Shown: positions 43,707 to 53,714, counted from the first letter of the stretch. The stretch: DNA of 64,000 nucleotides from Micromonospora sediminicola (GCF_900089585.1 NZ_FLRH01000003.1:1998501-2062500); one strand, 5' to 3'. Notes: generated by a model not told the origin, from the sequence alone. A program made the numbers and translations.

Positions 43707-43743
43707 GATGGTCCGGCGTCCCCGCCAGGGACGCCGGACCATC
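43707..43743 (+). terminator. 16-bp hairpin terminator
   Basis: Perfect arms GATGGTCCGGCGTCCC (43707-43722) and GGGACGCCGGACCATC (43728-43743) with a 5-base loop. Just 3' of the SRPBCC gene. The GGGCCCC repeat copy 5 follows it, so this end has two signals. Confidence 0.85.
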
Positions 43744-43760
43744 GTCGTCTGTGCCCGAAG

Positions 43761-43815
43761 TGTTAAGAAGGGGCCCCTTCTCTACCGGAGGCGTTAAGAA
43801 GGGGCCCTTCCTTTC
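43761..43815. repeat. GGGCCCC hairpin repeat, copy 5 (terminator)
   Basis: GTTAAGAAGGGGCCCCTTCT, the spacer CTACCGGAGGC (reverse of GCCTCCGGTAG) and GTTAAGAAGGGGCCCTTCCT. It sits between the convergent SRPBCC and aceE genes and touches the aceE stop codon. Reverse orientation to copies 2 and 4. Confidence 0.85.
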
Positions 43816-46558
43816 AGCTGTCGCCGCCGGTTTCGCCGACCGGGGCGGCAGTGACGTCGTCCAGCGCGTACTTGCGGGCGGCGTCGGCCGGCACGTGGGC
43901 CGGCACCGTGCCGCGCAGGGCGAGCTGGCGCAGCGTGGCGACCGCGATCGACTCGGCGTCGACGTGGAAGTGACGACGCAGCGCGTGCCGGGTGTCCGAC
44001 ATGCCGAAGCCGTCGGTGCCGAGCGAGGTGTAGTCACCGGGCACCCAGCGGGAGATCAGGTCCGGCACCGCGCGCATCCAGTCGCTGACCGCGACCTTCG
44101 GCCCGTCGGCGTCGGCCAGCTTCCGCGCGATGTACGGCACCCGCTGCTCCTCGCCCGGGTTGAGCAGGTTGTGCTCCTCGCACTGCACCGCGTCGCGGCG
44201 CAGCTCGGTCCAGGACGTCACCGACCACACGTCGGCGGACACGCCCCAGTCCTCGGCGAGCAGCTGCTGGGCCTTGAGCGCCCACTGCATGCCGGTGCCG
44301 GAGGCGAGGATGTTCGCCTTCGGCGCGTCGTCACGAACCTGCGGCGCCGGCGAGTAGCGGTAGATGCCCTTGAGGATGCCCTCGACGTCCACACCCTCCG
44401 GCTCGGCCGGCTGGAAGATCGGCTCGTTGTAGACGGTGAGGTAGTAGAAGACGTTCTCCTGCTCCTCGCCGTACATCCGGTGCAGGCCGTTCTCCATGAT
44501 GTGCGCCAGCTCGAAGGCGAACGCCGCGTCGTAGGAGACCACCGCCGGGTTGGTGGCGGCGAGCAGCAGCGAGTGGCCGTCCTCGTGCTGGAGGCCCTCA
44601 CCGTTGAGCGTGGTCCGGCCGGCGGTGGCGCCGAGCACGAAGCCCCGCGCCATCTGGTCCGCCGCCGCCCAGAACCCGTCGCCGGTGCGCTGGAAGCCGA
44701 ACATCGAGTAGAAGATGTACAGCGGGATCATCGGCTCGCCGTGCGTGGCGTACGCCGTGCCGGCGGCGGTGAACGAGGCGACCGAACCGGCCTCGTTGAT
44801 GCCCTCGTGCAGGATCTGCCCGGTGGTCGACTCCTTGTAGGACAGGAACAGCTCCCGGTCCACCGAGGTGTAGCGCTGGCCGTGCGGCGAGTAGATCTTC
44901 TGGGTCGGGAAGAGCGAGTCCATGCCGAAGGTGCGGGCCTCGTCCGGGATGATCGGCACCCAGCGCTTGCCGAACTCCTTGTCCTTCATGATGTCCTTGA
45001 GCAGGCGGACGAACGCCATCGTGGTGGCGACCTTCTGCTTGCCCGACCCGCGCTTGACGTCGGAGAACCGCTCGCTGCCCGGCACGGCCAGCGTCTTGCG
45101 CGCGGTGTTGCGCGTGGGCAGGTAGCCGCCGAGCTGCTGCCGTCGGTCCTTGAGGTAGGCGATCTCGTCCGACTTCTCGCCCGGCGTGTAGTACGGCGGG
45201 AGGTAGGGGTTCTCCTCCAGCTGCTTGTCCGGGATGTCCAGGTAGAGGCGGTCGCGGAAGAGCTTCAGGTCCTCCAGCGTCAGCTTCTTCATCTGGTGGG
45301 TGGCGTTACGGCCCTCGAAGTGCGAGCCCAGCGTCCAGCCCTTGATCGTCTTGGCGAGGATCACCGTCGGCTGGCCGGTGTGCTCCGTCGCCGCCTTGTA
45401 GGCCGCGTAGAGCTTGCGGTAGTCGTGACCGCCCCGCTTGAGGTTCCAGATCTCGTCGTCGGAGAGGTGCTCGACCATCTTGCGGGTGCGCGGGTCGCGG
45501 CCGAAGAAGTGCTCCCGCACGTACGCCCCGGACTCCGCCTTGTAGGTCTGGTAGTCACCGTCGGGCGTGGTGTTCATCAGGTTGACCAGCGCGCCGTCGG
45601 TGTCCGCCGCGAGCAGCGGGTCCCACTCGCGGCCCCAGACGACCTTGATGACGTTCCAGCCGGCGCCCCGGAAGAACGCCTCCAGCTCCTGCATGACCTT
45701 GCCGTTGCCGCGGACCGGTCCGTCCAGGCGCTGGAGGTTGCAGTTGATCACGAAGGTGAGGTTGTCCAGCTCCTCGCGGGCGGCCACGCCGATCGCGCCG
45801 AGCGACTCGACCTCGTCCATCTCACCGTCGCCGAGGAACGCCCAGACGTGCTGCTGGGAGGTGTCCTTGATGCCGCGGTGGTGCAGGTAGCGGTTGAACC
45901 GCGCCTGGTAGATCGCGTTCAGCGGGCCGAGGCCCATGGACACGGTGGGGAACTCCCAGAAGTCCGGCATCAGCCGCGGGTGCGGGTACGACGGCAGCCC
46001 GCCGCCGGGGTGCGACAGCTCCTGCCGGAAGCCGTCGAGCTGGCTCTCGCTGAGCCGGCCCTCCAGGAACGCCCGCGCGTACATGCCGGGGGAGGCGTGA
46101 CCCTGGTAGAAGATCTGGTCACCACCGCCCGGGTGGTTCTTGCCCCGGAAGAAGTGGTTGAAGCCCACCTCGTAGAGCGACGCGGAGCTGGCGAACGTGG
46201 AGATGTGGCCGCCGACGCCGATCTCCGGCCGCTGCGCCCGGTGCACCAGCATGGCGGCGTTCCAGCGGATGTACGCCCGCAGCCGCCGCTCGATGTGCTC
46301 GTCACCCGGGAACCACGGCTCCCGCTCCGGCGCGATCGTGTTGATGTAGTCGGTGGTGGTCAGGGACGGCACCCCGACCTGGCGCTCGCGGGCCCGCTCC
46401 AGCAGGCGCAGCATGACGTACCGGGCGCGCTTGGTTCCGCGCTCGTCGATGACACCGTCGAGCGACTCGACCCATTCGCTGGTCTCTTCAGGGTCGATGT
46501 CCGGAAGCTGGCTCGGCAGACCAGCGGTGATCACCGGGCGCTTGCGTTCCGTAGCCAC
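43814..46558 (-). CDS. aceE: Pyruvate dehydrogenase E1, homodimeric
   Basis: A 914-aa thiamine-diphosphate enzyme. It is the homodimeric E1 of the pyruvate dehydrogenase complex, converting pyruvate to acetyl groups. The ThDP motif is [14 protein letters not shown]...INCNLQ. The substrate-binding HGQRY and [12 protein letters not shown] regions are present. Length is normal. Expected partners (E2, E3) are elsewhere. The GTG at 46558 follows GAGGGAA. In many actinobacteria aceE sits beside the DUF3052 gene and fasR. Confidence 0.96.
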   Translation of the reverse strand: MATERKRPVITAGLPSQLPDIDPEETSEWVESLDGVIDERGTKRARYVMLRLLERARERQVGVPSLTTTDYINTIAPEREPWFPGDEHIERRLRAYIRWNAAMLVHRAQRPEIGVGGHISTFASSASLYEVGFNHFFRGKNHPGGGDQIFYQGHASPGMYARAFLEGRLSESQLDGFRQELSHPGGGLPSYPHPRLMPDFWEFPTVSMGLGPLNAIYQARFNRYLHHRGIKDTSQQHVWAFLGDGEMDEVESLGAIGVAAREELDNLTFVINCNLQRLDGPVRGNGKVMQELEAFFRGAGWNVIKVVWGREWDPLLAADTDGALVNLMNTTPDGDYQTYKAESGAYVREHFFGRDPRTRKMVEHLSDDEIWNLKRGGHDYRKLYAAYKAATEHTGQPTVILAKTIKGWTLGSHFEGRNATHQMKKLTLEDLKLFRDRLYLDIPDKQLEENPYLPPYYTPGEKSDEIAYLKDRRQQLGGYLPTRNTARKTLAVPGSERFSDVKRGSGKQKVATTMAFVRLLKDIMKDKEFGKRWVPIIPDEARTFGMDSLFPTQKIYSPHGQRYTSVDRELFLSYKESTTGQILHEGINEAGSVASFTAAGTAYATHGEPMIPLYIFYSMFGFQRTGDGFWAAADQMARGFVLGATAGRTTLNGEGLQHEDGHSLLLAATNPAVVSYDAAFAFELAHIMENGLHRMYGEEQENVFYYLTVYNEPIFQPAEPEGVDVEGILKGIYRYSPAPQVRDDAPKANILASGTGMQWALKAQQLLAEDWGVSADVWSVTSWTELRRDAVQCEEHNLLNPGEEQRVPYIARKLADADGPKVAVSDWMRAVPDLISRWVPGDYTSLGTDGFGMSDTRHALRRHFHVDAESIAVATLRQLALRGTVPAHVPADAARKYALDDVTAAPVGETGGDS

Positions 46559-46740
46559 AGGCGTTCCCTCGGTTCTGTGTGGGATAGGTCTCTAGCGCCA
46601 TCCTGCCCCCTCGTGGCGCTCGTCGTCACGTCTCCCTCCCCCAGACGCGACGCTGAACACAGGTACCCACCAGTAACTTTGTGCGATCACCGGATGCGCT
46701 AGCCGGGTCGCCGGTGGCGGTCCACGGCTACCCTGCCGGC

Positions 46741-47076
46741 ATGCGGCGGGATCCGGTTCTGGTCGGCGGCGCGATGACGGCGCTGGGGGTGCTCGTGGCG
46801 CTCGTCGCCGCGGTGGGGTTGGCGCGGGAGATCGCGCGCACCCCGGAGTGGGGGCCGGAATGGATCTTCGTCCTGGGCGGTGGCGTGCTGCTGGTCCTCG
46901 GCGGCGTCGGCGAACTCCGGCACCAGCGCCGCTACCGGGAGGCGGCGGGCGGGGGCAGCGCCTTCGACTACGTCCCACCCGGCCCGCACGGCACGAGTGG
47001 GGAGATGCCCAGCTACGGCGACAGCGGCGGGGGCGGGGGCGGCGACTGCGGTGGCGCTGGTGGCGGCGGGAACTGA
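46741..47076 (+). CDS. Small two-helix membrane protein with glycine-rich Cys tail
   Basis: A 111-aa protein. Two membrane helices (VGGAMTALGVLVALVAAVGLA and WIFVLGGGVLLVLGGVG) are followed by a cytoplasmic tail ending in GGGGGGDCGGAGGGGN. The start ATG at 46741 follows TACCCT plus six bases, a leaderless layout. Glycine-rich Cys tails occur in small actinobacterial membrane proteins, but no function is known. Confidence 0.7.
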   Translation: MRRDPVLVGGAMTALGVLVALVAAVGLAREIARTPEWGPEWIFVLGGGVLLVLGGVGELRHQRRYREAAGGGSAFDYVPPGPHGTSGEMPSYGDSGGGGGGDCGGAGGGGN

Positions 47077-47099
47077 GCGGCTGCGGCAGAATGCGCCGT

Positions 47100-47504
47100 A
47101 TGCGCAGTGAGGTGATCAGCGTCCGGACCGGGTCCCGGCCGACCGTCCGGGACATCACGGCCGAGGCCGAGCGGTTCGTCGCCGGGGCCGGCGACGGGCT
47201 GCTGCACGTCTTCGTGCCGCACGCCACGGCCGGGCTCGCGATCATCGAGACCGGCGCCGGGTCGGACGACGACCTGCTCCGGGCGCTCGACGACCTGCTG
47301 CCCACCGACGACCGGTGGCGGCACCGGCACGGCTCGCCCGGCCACGGCCGCGACCACGTGCTCCCGGCGTTCGTGCCGCCGTACGCGACGCTGCCGGTGC
47401 TCGACGGGCGGATCCAGCTCGGCACCTGGCAGTCGATCTGCCTGGTCGACCCGAACGGCGACAACCCGGACCGTCAGGTGCGCTTCTCGTTCCTCGCCGG
47501 CTGA
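47100..47504 (+). CDS. YjbQ/UPF0047 family protein
   Basis: A 134-aa protein of the YjbQ family. Characteristic blocks are FVPHATAGLAIIETG and LGTWQSICLVDPNGD. Family members show weak thiamine-phosphate synthase activity in vitro, but the natural role is unclear. The ATG at 47100 follows CAGAAT plus seven bases, a leaderless layout. Downstream of the small membrane protein on the same strand. Confidence 0.88.
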   Translation: MRSEVISVRTGSRPTVRDITAEAERFVAGAGDGLLHVFVPHATAGLAIIETGAGSDDDLLRALDDLLPTDDRWRHRHGSPGHGRDHVLPAFVPPYATLPVLDGRIQLGTWQSICLVDPNGDNPDRQVRFSFLAG

Positions 47505-47593
47505 GCGGCCGGGCCGGGCGCGCCCCTACCCGCCGGGGGAGCCGGGTGTCGATGCCGTGTGGGATCGAGGTGCGGCCGCGAGAGGCGGCGATG

Positions 47594-48364
47594 TCAGCCG
47601 AGCAGTCGGCGCAGCTCGCCCGGCGTGTGGCCGAGGTGGGCGCGGACCGTGCGGGTCAGGTGCGCCTGGTCGCTGAAGCCCAGCTCGCCGGCGAGGTCGG
47701 CCAGGCGTACGTCACCCTGCTCGATCCGGTCCAGCGCCCGGGCGACGCGCAGCCGGTTGCGGTAGCGGGTGAGCGGCACCCCGGTGCGGGCCTGGAACTC
47801 GCGGCTGAGCCGGTAGGGCGACACGTCGAGCGCCCGGGCCAGCGGGAGCAGCCCGGCGGCCTCCGGGGCGTCGTCGTGCAGCGCCGCCCGGGCCCGCTCC
47901 ACCAGCCGCCGGCCCGGCCCGCCGCCGCCGGCGACCGGCGTGACGGCGCGCCCGACCAGCCGTACCAACCGCTCGGCGGCGGCGTTGTCGGGGTCGGCGG
48001 CGTCCCGCAGCAGGAGCCGGTGGGCCAGGTCCAGCCGGCCGTCCACGTGCACCGTGCCCGGCGCCGGCCGGTCGTCGAACAGCTCCCGCCACAGCCGCTC
48101 CGACAGGTGCACCGACGTGCACTCGTCGCCGCCGGCCGGGTGCGCGAACCGCTCCTCCTCGCCCGGGACCGTCAGGTAGGCCACCGTCGACCCGACCCAC
48201 GTGGCTCCGTGGCGACCGGCCCGCCGGAAGGCGCCCCGCCGGGCCAGCACCAGGCCGTACGCGTCGGCCGGCTCGGGCGTGGACCAGCCGCGGTGGTCGT
48301 CCCGGCAGCGCACCACGGTGACCCGGAAGTCCGGTCGGGCCAGCAGCCGGGTGGCGGTACGCAT
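47594..48364 (-). CDS. AraC-family regulator
   Basis: A 256-aa regulator. The C-terminal AraC helix-turn-helix reads LLPLARALDVSPYRLSREFQ and LADLAGELGFSDQAHLTRTV. The N-terminal 130 residues form a cupin-like sensor. It is divergent from the MFS transporter, so a drug or metabolite controlling that exporter is likely. The ATG at 48364 fits. Binding sites between 48365 and 48451 cannot be seen clearly. Confidence 0.88.
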   Translation of the reverse strand: MRTATRLLARPDFRVTVVRCRDDHRGWSTPEPADAYGLVLARRGAFRRAGRHGATWVGSTVAYLTVPGEEERFAHPAGGDECTSVHLSERLWRELFDDRPAPGTVHVDGRLDLAHRLLLRDAADPDNAAAERLVRLVGRAVTPVAGGGGPGRRLVERARAALHDDAPEAAGLLPLARALDVSPYRLSREFQARTGVPLTRYRNRLRVARALDRIEQGDVRLADLAGELGFSDQAHLTRTVRAHLGHTPGELRRLLG

Positions 48365-48451
48365 GCGGGTCAGCGTAGGCCGCCGCGAGGACGGAAACGC
48401 CCCGCAAGGATCGACAAGACCGGGGACGGCCGGCCCGGCAGGGTGGCCGGC

Positions 48452-49873
48452 GTGACCACTTCGCACCGCCGACCCGCCGCCCTGCTCGTCGTGCTGCTCA
48501 CCGGGCAGGCCATGGCCTCCATGGACACCTCGATCACGGCCGTGGCCGCGCCGGCGATCCGGGCCGACCTGGGTGGCTCCGCCGCCGTCCAGCAGCTCGT
48601 GCTGGCCGGCTACACGCTCACCTTCGCCGTGCTGGTGGTGATCGGCGCCCGCCTCGGCGCCCGGCACGGCGGCCCCCGCGTCTTCCTGTTCGGCCTGGCC
48701 GGTTTCACGCTCGCCTCGCTGGCCTGCGGCCTGGCTCCGACCCCCGTCACGCTGGTGCTCGCCCGCGTCGCCCAGGGCGCCGCGGGCGCGCTGATGGTGC
48801 CGCAGGTGCTCGCGCTCATCCGGGCCGCGCTGCCGGACGCGGCCCGGGCGCGCGCGATCGGGGCGTACTCGATGGTCCTCGCCCTCGGCGTCGCCGCCGG
48901 TCAGGTCCTCGGCGGGCTCCTCGTCACGCTCGACCTCGGCGGCCTCACCTGGCGGCTGGCGTTCCTGGTCAACGTGCCGGTCGGGGTGGCCCTCCAGATC
49001 GTCGGCCGGCGGGTGCTGGCCGGCCCACCGGCCGCGTCACCCCGGCGGGAACCGCTCGACCTGACCGGCGCGGCGCTGCTGGCCGCGGCGATGCTCACCC
49101 TCGTGCTGCCGCTGGTGTTGGACACGCCCACCGGGATCCGCGTCGCCGCGGTCGCCGCCGGTGCCGTCGGGCTGCGGCTCTTCCTCGGGTACGAGCGCAG
49201 GCGGGCCGGTCGCGGCGGCGCCCCGCTGCTGGACGTGACGGTGCTGCGCCATCCCGGGGTCCCGGCCGGGCTGCTCGCCTGCTGCGTGGTGATGGGCTGC
49301 TACGCGGGCTTCCTGTTCGTGTTCACCCTGCGGGCGCAGGACGCGCTGGGCCTCAGCCCGCTCGCCGCCGGGCTGGCGTTCCTCCCGTACGCCGCGGGTT
49401 TCGCCCTGTGCGGTCTGGCGGTCGCACGACTGCCGGAGGCGGCCCGCGCGGTCCTGCCGGTGGCCGGGCCGCCGGTGCTGGCCGCGGTGGCGGTGCTCCT
49501 CGCCGCGCTTTCCGCCCGGGGCTGGCCCTGGGTGGCCGGCGGCGCGTTGCTGCTGCTCGGCGGCGCGGCGCACGCGGCGGCGTTCAGCCCGCTGGTCACC
49601 CGGCTCACCGACGCGGTGCCGGCGGGCGCCGCCGCCGCCCTGTCCGCGCTCGTGTCCACCGGCACGCTGCTCGCCGCCGTGCTCGGGGTGACCGTGGTCG
49701 GCGGCGTCCATCTGGCGCTGACCGCGGCCGACCTGCGGGGGGCCGCGCTGGCCCTGCCGCCGGCGGTCGTCACCGCCGGGTTGCTGCTGGCCGGCACGGT
49801 AGCCGCCCGGCGGGCGCTCCGGCCCGCCCGACCGGTCGCGCCGGAGCATATAGTGGAGCAGGTCAATTGTTGA
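48452..49873 (+). CDS. MFS drug exporter (DHA2/EmrB-like)
   Basis: A 473-aa major facilitator with about 14 predicted helices. The N-terminal SMDTSITAVAAPAIRADLG and the loop RVAQGAAGALMVPQVLAL are of the DHA2 drug exporter kind. GTG at 48452 follows CAGGGT and seven bases, a leaderless layout. Divergent from the AraC regulator and followed by a MarR gene, so regulation is probably by both. Substrate unknown. Confidence 0.88.
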   Translation: MTTSHRRPAALLVVLLTGQAMASMDTSITAVAAPAIRADLGGSAAVQQLVLAGYTLTFAVLVVIGARLGARHGGPRVFLFGLAGFTLASLACGLAPTPVTLVLARVAQGAAGALMVPQVLALIRAALPDAARARAIGAYSMVLALGVAAGQVLGGLLVTLDLGGLTWRLAFLVNVPVGVALQIVGRRVLAGPPAASPRREPLDLTGAALLAAAMLTLVLPLVLDTPTGIRVAAVAAGAVGLRLFLGYERRRAGRGGAPLLDVTVLRHPGVPAGLLACCVVMGCYAGFLFVFTLRAQDALGLSPLAAGLAFLPYAAGFALCGLAVARLPEAARAVLPVAGPPVLAAVAVLLAALSARGWPWVAGGALLLLGGAAHAAAFSPLVTRLTDAVPAGAAAALSALVSTGTLLAAVLGVTVVGGVHLALTAADLRGAALALPPAVVTAGLLLAGTVAARRALRPARPVAPEHIVEQVNC

Positions 49874-49894
49874 TCGGTCACGTACGATCGAGGC

Positions 49895-50356
49895 ATGGAG
49901 TCGCCGTCCCCCGACGATCGACCCGGCCTGGCCGGGGACACGGTGCGCCGGATCCTGCACGTCGCCGCCGCGCTGCGGCACCACCAGGATGAGGCGGTCG
50001 CCGCGCTGGGGCTCACCCCGGCGGCCGCCCGGGCCCTGCACGAGCTGGACCCGGACCATCCGCTGCCGGCCCGCGACCTCGCCGAGCAGTTGGGCTGCGA
50101 CCGGTCCAACGTCACCGGTCTGGCCGACCGGCTGGAGCAGGCCGGGCTGGTCGAGCGGCGGGTCGACCCCACCGACCGGCGGCAGAAGACGCTGGTGGTC
50201 ACCGGGCACGGACGCGAGGTCCGCGAGCGGGTGGGGCGGGTGATGTCGGACTCCCGACTCCTCGACGGGCTGACCACCGCCGAGCTGGCCGCCCTGCGTG
50301 AGCTGGTCTGGAAGGTCTCCGACGGCGGCTGCCCGGAGGAGTGCGGCGAGGTCTGA
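49895..50356 (+). CDS. MarR-family regulator
   Basis: A 153-aa winged-helix repressor. The recognition helix region is LPARDLAEQLGCDRSNVTGLADRLEQAGLVERR. ATG at 49895 follows TACGAT plus six bases, a leaderless layout. Twenty-one bases after the exporter stop. A TCAA-TTG-TTGA dyad in the gap may be its own operator. It likely senses a small phenolic or drug ligand and controls the exporter. Confidence 0.88.
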   Translation: MESPSPDDRPGLAGDTVRRILHVAAALRHHQDEAVAALGLTPAAARALHELDPDHPLPARDLAEQLGCDRSNVTGLADRLEQAGLVERRVDPTDRRQKTLVVTGHGREVRERVGRVMSDSRLLDGLTTAELAALRELVWKVSDGGCPEECGEV

Positions 50357-50419
50357 GCCACACCGGGCGGAACGTGTCCGACTGGGCGCGGCGGGCGTGA
50401 GTCGGTAATGCTGTCCGAC

Positions 50420-53122
50420 GTGACCACCCCGCACGATCTCGACGACCGGCTCCGCACCGACCTGGCCGCGCTCGGCGCGCCGGAGCGGCGGCGTGACCTG
50501 GCCGAGCCGCTGCCGGACGGCGGGCCGCTGACCGGGGCCCAGCTGTTGGCCCTGTTCGACGCGCAGCTCACCAGTCGGCTGCTCGACCTGGCCGGGCGCT
50601 GGCTGCGCGGCTTCGGCGAGGGGTACTACACGATCGGCTCGGCGGGTCACGAGGGCAACGCCGCGGTCGCCGCCGCGCTCCGGCCGACCGACCCGGCGTT
50701 GCTGCACTACCGCTCCGGCGCGTTCTACTGCCTGCGGGCCGCCCAGTCGGCCGGCGACTTCCCGCCCGGCCCGCCGCCCCCGCCCCCCGACGCGCCGCCC
50801 TCGGACGATTCGGCGGCGCCCCTCCCCGACGGCTCGCCCGACTCCACGTCTACCGGTTCCCGGGATGAGCTTCCCGAATCGCGGGAGATGTCTGGATCTG
50901 GGAACGAAGGGGCCTCCATGGGGGCCACGTCCCTCCACGATCCGGATCCGGCGGCCGGCACCCGTCTGCGGGGCGCTCGGCCGGGTGTCGAGGGGATCGA
51001 ACCGTCGGCCGAGGCGGTGCGGCTCCCGCCCGGAGCCGGCGTGACCGTGGACGCGGACGGCGACGCGACGGTCGGCGTGACGCCGGCCCGGGGTGGTGAC
51101 GCGAGGGGCGGCGTGACCGTGGACGCGGCCGGCGACGCGACGGCCGGCGTACCCGATCTGCCCCCGCCGGCCCCCGACGACGCCTACGCGGACGCGGCGC
51201 GCGACGTGCTGCGCGGAATGGCCGCCTCGGCCGCGGAACCGATCGCCGGCGGCCGGCACAAGGTCTTCGGCCGGGCCGACCTCGCGGTCGTGCCGACCAC
51301 CTCCACGATCGCCTCGCACCTGCCCCGGGCGATCGGCCTGGCCCTGGCGCTGGAGCGGCCGCGCCCGGGCGGCCCGCGCGCCGACGGCGAGCCGGCGGTG
51401 ACGTCCTGGCCGGCGGACGCGGTGGTGGTCTGCTCGTTCGGCGACGCCTCGGTCAACCACGCCAGCGCCACCGCCGCGTTCAACACCGCCGGCTGGTACG
51501 ACCACTCCGACCTGCGGGTCCCGGTCCTGTTCGTGTGCGAGGACAACGGGCTCGGCATCAGCGTGCGCTCGCCCGAGGGATGGGTGGCGGCCACGCTGCG
51601 GTCCCGGCCCGGCATCCGCTACTTCGCCGCCGACGGGACGGACGTGGTGGAGAGCCACCGGGTGGCGGCCGAGGCGGCGGACTGGGTGCGCCGGCACCGC
51701 CGGCCCGCCGTGCTGCACCTGGACACGGTCCGGTTGATGGGGCACGCCGGCGCGGACGCGGAGACCGCGTACCGGAGTCCCGCCGAGATCGCCGCCGACG
51801 CGGCCCGGGACCCGCTGCTGGCCACCGCGCGGCGGCTGGTGGAGGCCGGGTACGCCGGCGGCGAGGATCTGCTCGCCCGGTACGACGAGCGGGGCTGGCA
51901 GCTGCGCCGGATCGCCGAGGAGGTGCTCGACGAGCCGAAGCTGGCCTCCCCGGTCGAGGTGGTGGCGGAGTTGGCGCCGCGCCGGCCGGCGCGGGTGTCC
52001 CGGGCGGTCGCCGAGGCGGCGGCCCGGGCGGTGGGTCCGGGCGCCGCCGCCCGGGCGGCGGCGTTCGGCGGCAAGCCGCCGGAGCTGACCGGGCCGCTGA
52101 CGCTGGCGCAGAGCATCAACGCGGCGTTGGCCGACGGCCTGCTCGACGACCCCGGGATGGCCGTCTTCGGCGAGGACGTCGCCGTCAAGGGCGGGGTGTA
52201 CGGGGTCACCAAGGGGCTGCGGGACCGGTTCGGCGCGGCCCGGGTGTTCGACACGCTGCTCGACGAGACCTCGATCCTCGGGCTCGGGCTGGGCGCCGGG
52301 CTGGCCGGCATGCTGCCGGTGCCGGAGATCCAGTACCTGGCGTACCTGCACAACGCCGAGGACCAGCTGCGGGGCGAGGCGGCCAGCATGCGCTTCTTCT
52401 CCCGGGGCGCGTTCCGCAACCCGATGGTGGTGCGGGTGGCCGGCCTGGCCTACCAGGAGGGCTTCGGCGGGCACTTCCACAACGACAACTCGGTGGCGGT
52501 GCTGCGCGACGTGCCTGGGCTGGTGATCGCGGTGCCGGCCCGGCCGGACGACGCCGCGCCGATGCTGCGGACCTGCCTGGCGGCGGCGCGGGTGGACGGC
52601 AGCGTGTGCATCTTCCTGGAGCCGATCGCGCTCTACCACGCCCGCGACCTCTACGCCGAGGGCGACGGCGAGTGGACCGCCGGGTACGCCGAGCCGGGCG
52701 CCTGGGCCGACCGGCACGTGCCGGTCGGCCGGGCCCGGGTGTACGGGGTCGGCTCGGCCGAGGACCTCACCGTCATCACCTTCGGTAACGGCGTGCGGAT
52801 GTCGCTGCGCGCCGCGGCCACCCTGGCCGACGAGGGGATCGGCACCCGGGTGGTGGACCTGCGGTGGCTCGCCCCGCTGCCGGTGGCGGACATCATCCGG
52901 GAGGCCTCCGCGACCGGCCGGGTGCTGGTGGTGGACGAGACGCGGCGCTCCGGCGGGGTGGGCGAGGGGGTGCTGGCCGCGCTGGTCGACACCGGCTACG
53001 TGGGGGCGGCGCGCCGGGTGGCGGCACTTGACTCGTTTGTACCATTAGGTCCGGCTGCCCGTCAGGTTCTGGTCTCGGAGGAGGCCATCACCCAGGGTGC
53101 CCGTACGCTGCTGGCACGGTAA
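50420..53122 (+). CDS. Fused alpha/beta 2-oxoacid dehydrogenase E1 with a large insertion
   Basis: A 900-aa ThDP enzyme: an alpha-like half (to about residue 550) joined to a beta-like half. The alpha ThDP region reads VVVCSFGDASVNHASATAAF and FVCEDNGLGISV; the beta half has FGEDVAVKGGVYGVTKGL and a transketolase C-terminus. It acts on branched-chain or similar 2-oxo acids. Residues about 110-250 are a Pro/Gly/Ser-rich insertion with atypical codons. No E2 or E3 gene is near. The GTG at 50420 (leaderless, after AATGCT) was chosen; the ATG at 50408 would add 4 residues. Confidence 0.85.
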   Translation: MTTPHDLDDRLRTDLAALGAPERRRDLAEPLPDGGPLTGAQLLALFDAQLTSRLLDLAGRWLRGFGEGYYTIGSAGHEGNAAVAAALRPTDPALLHYRSGAFYCLRAAQSAGDFPPGPPPPPPDAPPSDDSAAPLPDGSPDSTSTGSRDELPESREMSGSGNEGASMGATSLHDPDPAAGTRLRGARPGVEGIEPSAEAVRLPPGAGVTVDADGDATVGVTPARGGDARGGVTVDAAGDATAGVPDLPPPAPDDAYADAARDVLRGMAASAAEPIAGGRHKVFGRADLAVVPTTSTIASHLPRAIGLALALERPRPGGPRADGEPAVTSWPADAVVVCSFGDASVNHASATAAFNTAGWYDHSDLRVPVLFVCEDNGLGISVRSPEGWVAATLRSRPGIRYFAADGTDVVESHRVAAEAADWVRRHRRPAVLHLDTVRLMGHAGADAETAYRSPAEIAADAARDPLLATARRLVEAGYAGGEDLLARYDERGWQLRRIAEEVLDEPKLASPVEVVAELAPRRPARVSRAVAEAAARAVGPGAAARAAAFGGKPPELTGPLTLAQSINAALADGLLDDPGMAVFGEDVAVKGGVYGVTKGLRDRFGAARVFDTLLDETSILGLGLGAGLAGMLPVPEIQYLAYLHNAEDQLRGEAASMRFFSRGAFRNPMVVRVAGLAYQEGFGGHFHNDNSVAVLRDVPGLVIAVPARPDDAAPMLRTCLAAARVDGSVCIFLEPIALYHARDLYAEGDGEWTAGYAEPGAWADRHVPVGRARVYGVGSAEDLTVITFGNGVRMSLRAAATLADEGIGTRVVDLRWLAPLPVADIIREASATGRVLVVDETRRSGGVGEGVLAALVDTGYVGAARRVAALDSFVPLGPAARQVLVSEEAITQGARTLLAR
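50747..51172. other. 142-codon insertion inside the E1 gene
   Basis: Between the alpha motifs HYRSGAFYCLRAAQ and DAYADAARDVLRG lies a stretch rich in Pro, Gly, Ser, Asp and Ala with a 41-bp direct repeat (51038-51078 and 51110-51150, two mismatches). Its middle (about 50870-50935) has many A/T third positions and a GGCCTCCATGG-like hairpin. Other parts of the gene show the normal G/C third-position bias. Looks like an inserted DNA element kept in frame. Confidence 0.7.
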
Positions 53123-53233
53123 ATTCCGTTCCACCCGGTGCGCCACTTGCGCGGCGAGCCGCAACTGTGTGGACTGGGCGCGACGGCGTCGCACGACGCC
53201 ACGAGCAGGCATGAGATGAGGAGGCACGCGACA

Positions 53234-53671
53234 GTGAGCGCGACCGCTGGTCAGGCCGCCGACGGGGTACGCAGCCTGGCGGACCGGTTCGGGATCGAAC
53301 CGGGCATGGTCGTCATGGAGATGGGCTACGACGACGACGTCGACACCGATCTCCGGGACGCCCTGACCGACCGCTGTGGAGAGCTTGTCGACGAGGACAC
53401 CGACGAGGTGGTCGACGCGGTTCTGGTCTGGCACCGCGACGGCGACGGAGACCTCTTCGAGCTGCTCGTCGACGCCCTCGGGCCGCTGGCGGACAACGGG
53501 GTGGTCTGGCTCCTGACGCCCAAGGCGGGCCGGGACGGCCACGTCGAGCCGAGCGAGGTCGCGGAGAGCGCGCAGACCGCCGGCCTCCAGCAGACCTCCA
53601 CCATCAACGCCGGCCGCGACTGGAGCGGTGCCCGCCTCGTGCTGCGGCGCGGGTCGAAGAGCAAGAAGTAG
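53234..53671 (+). CDS. DUF3052 protein
   Basis: A 145-aa actinobacterial protein. The block MVVMEMGYDDDVDTDLRDAL and the late GVVWLLTPKAGRDGHVEPSEV match the DUF3052 pattern. In Mycobacterium (Rv2239c) and Streptomyces it lies beside aceE and an AhpE-type peroxiredoxin, and the peroxiredoxin follows here too. The GTG start has GAGGAGG about 10 bases upstream. Function unknown. Confidence 0.85.
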   Translation: MSATAGQAADGVRSLADRFGIEPGMVVMEMGYDDDVDTDLRDALTDRCGELVDEDTDEVVDAVLVWHRDGDGDLFELLVDALGPLADNGVVWLLTPKAGRDGHVEPSEVAESAQTAGLQQTSTINAGRDWSGARLVLRRGSKSKK

Positions 53672-53714
53672 GGTCTCCCTGATCATTTCCTGACCCGATC
53701 CCGAGGGAGCGCGC

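Noticed and set aside
43751-46702. 983-codon frame opposite aceE
   Set aside because: aceE is intact on the other strand.
49037-52717. 1226-codon frame opposite MFS, MarR and E1 genes
   Set aside because: Long antisense shadow across three genes, His/Arg/Gly-rich without motifs.
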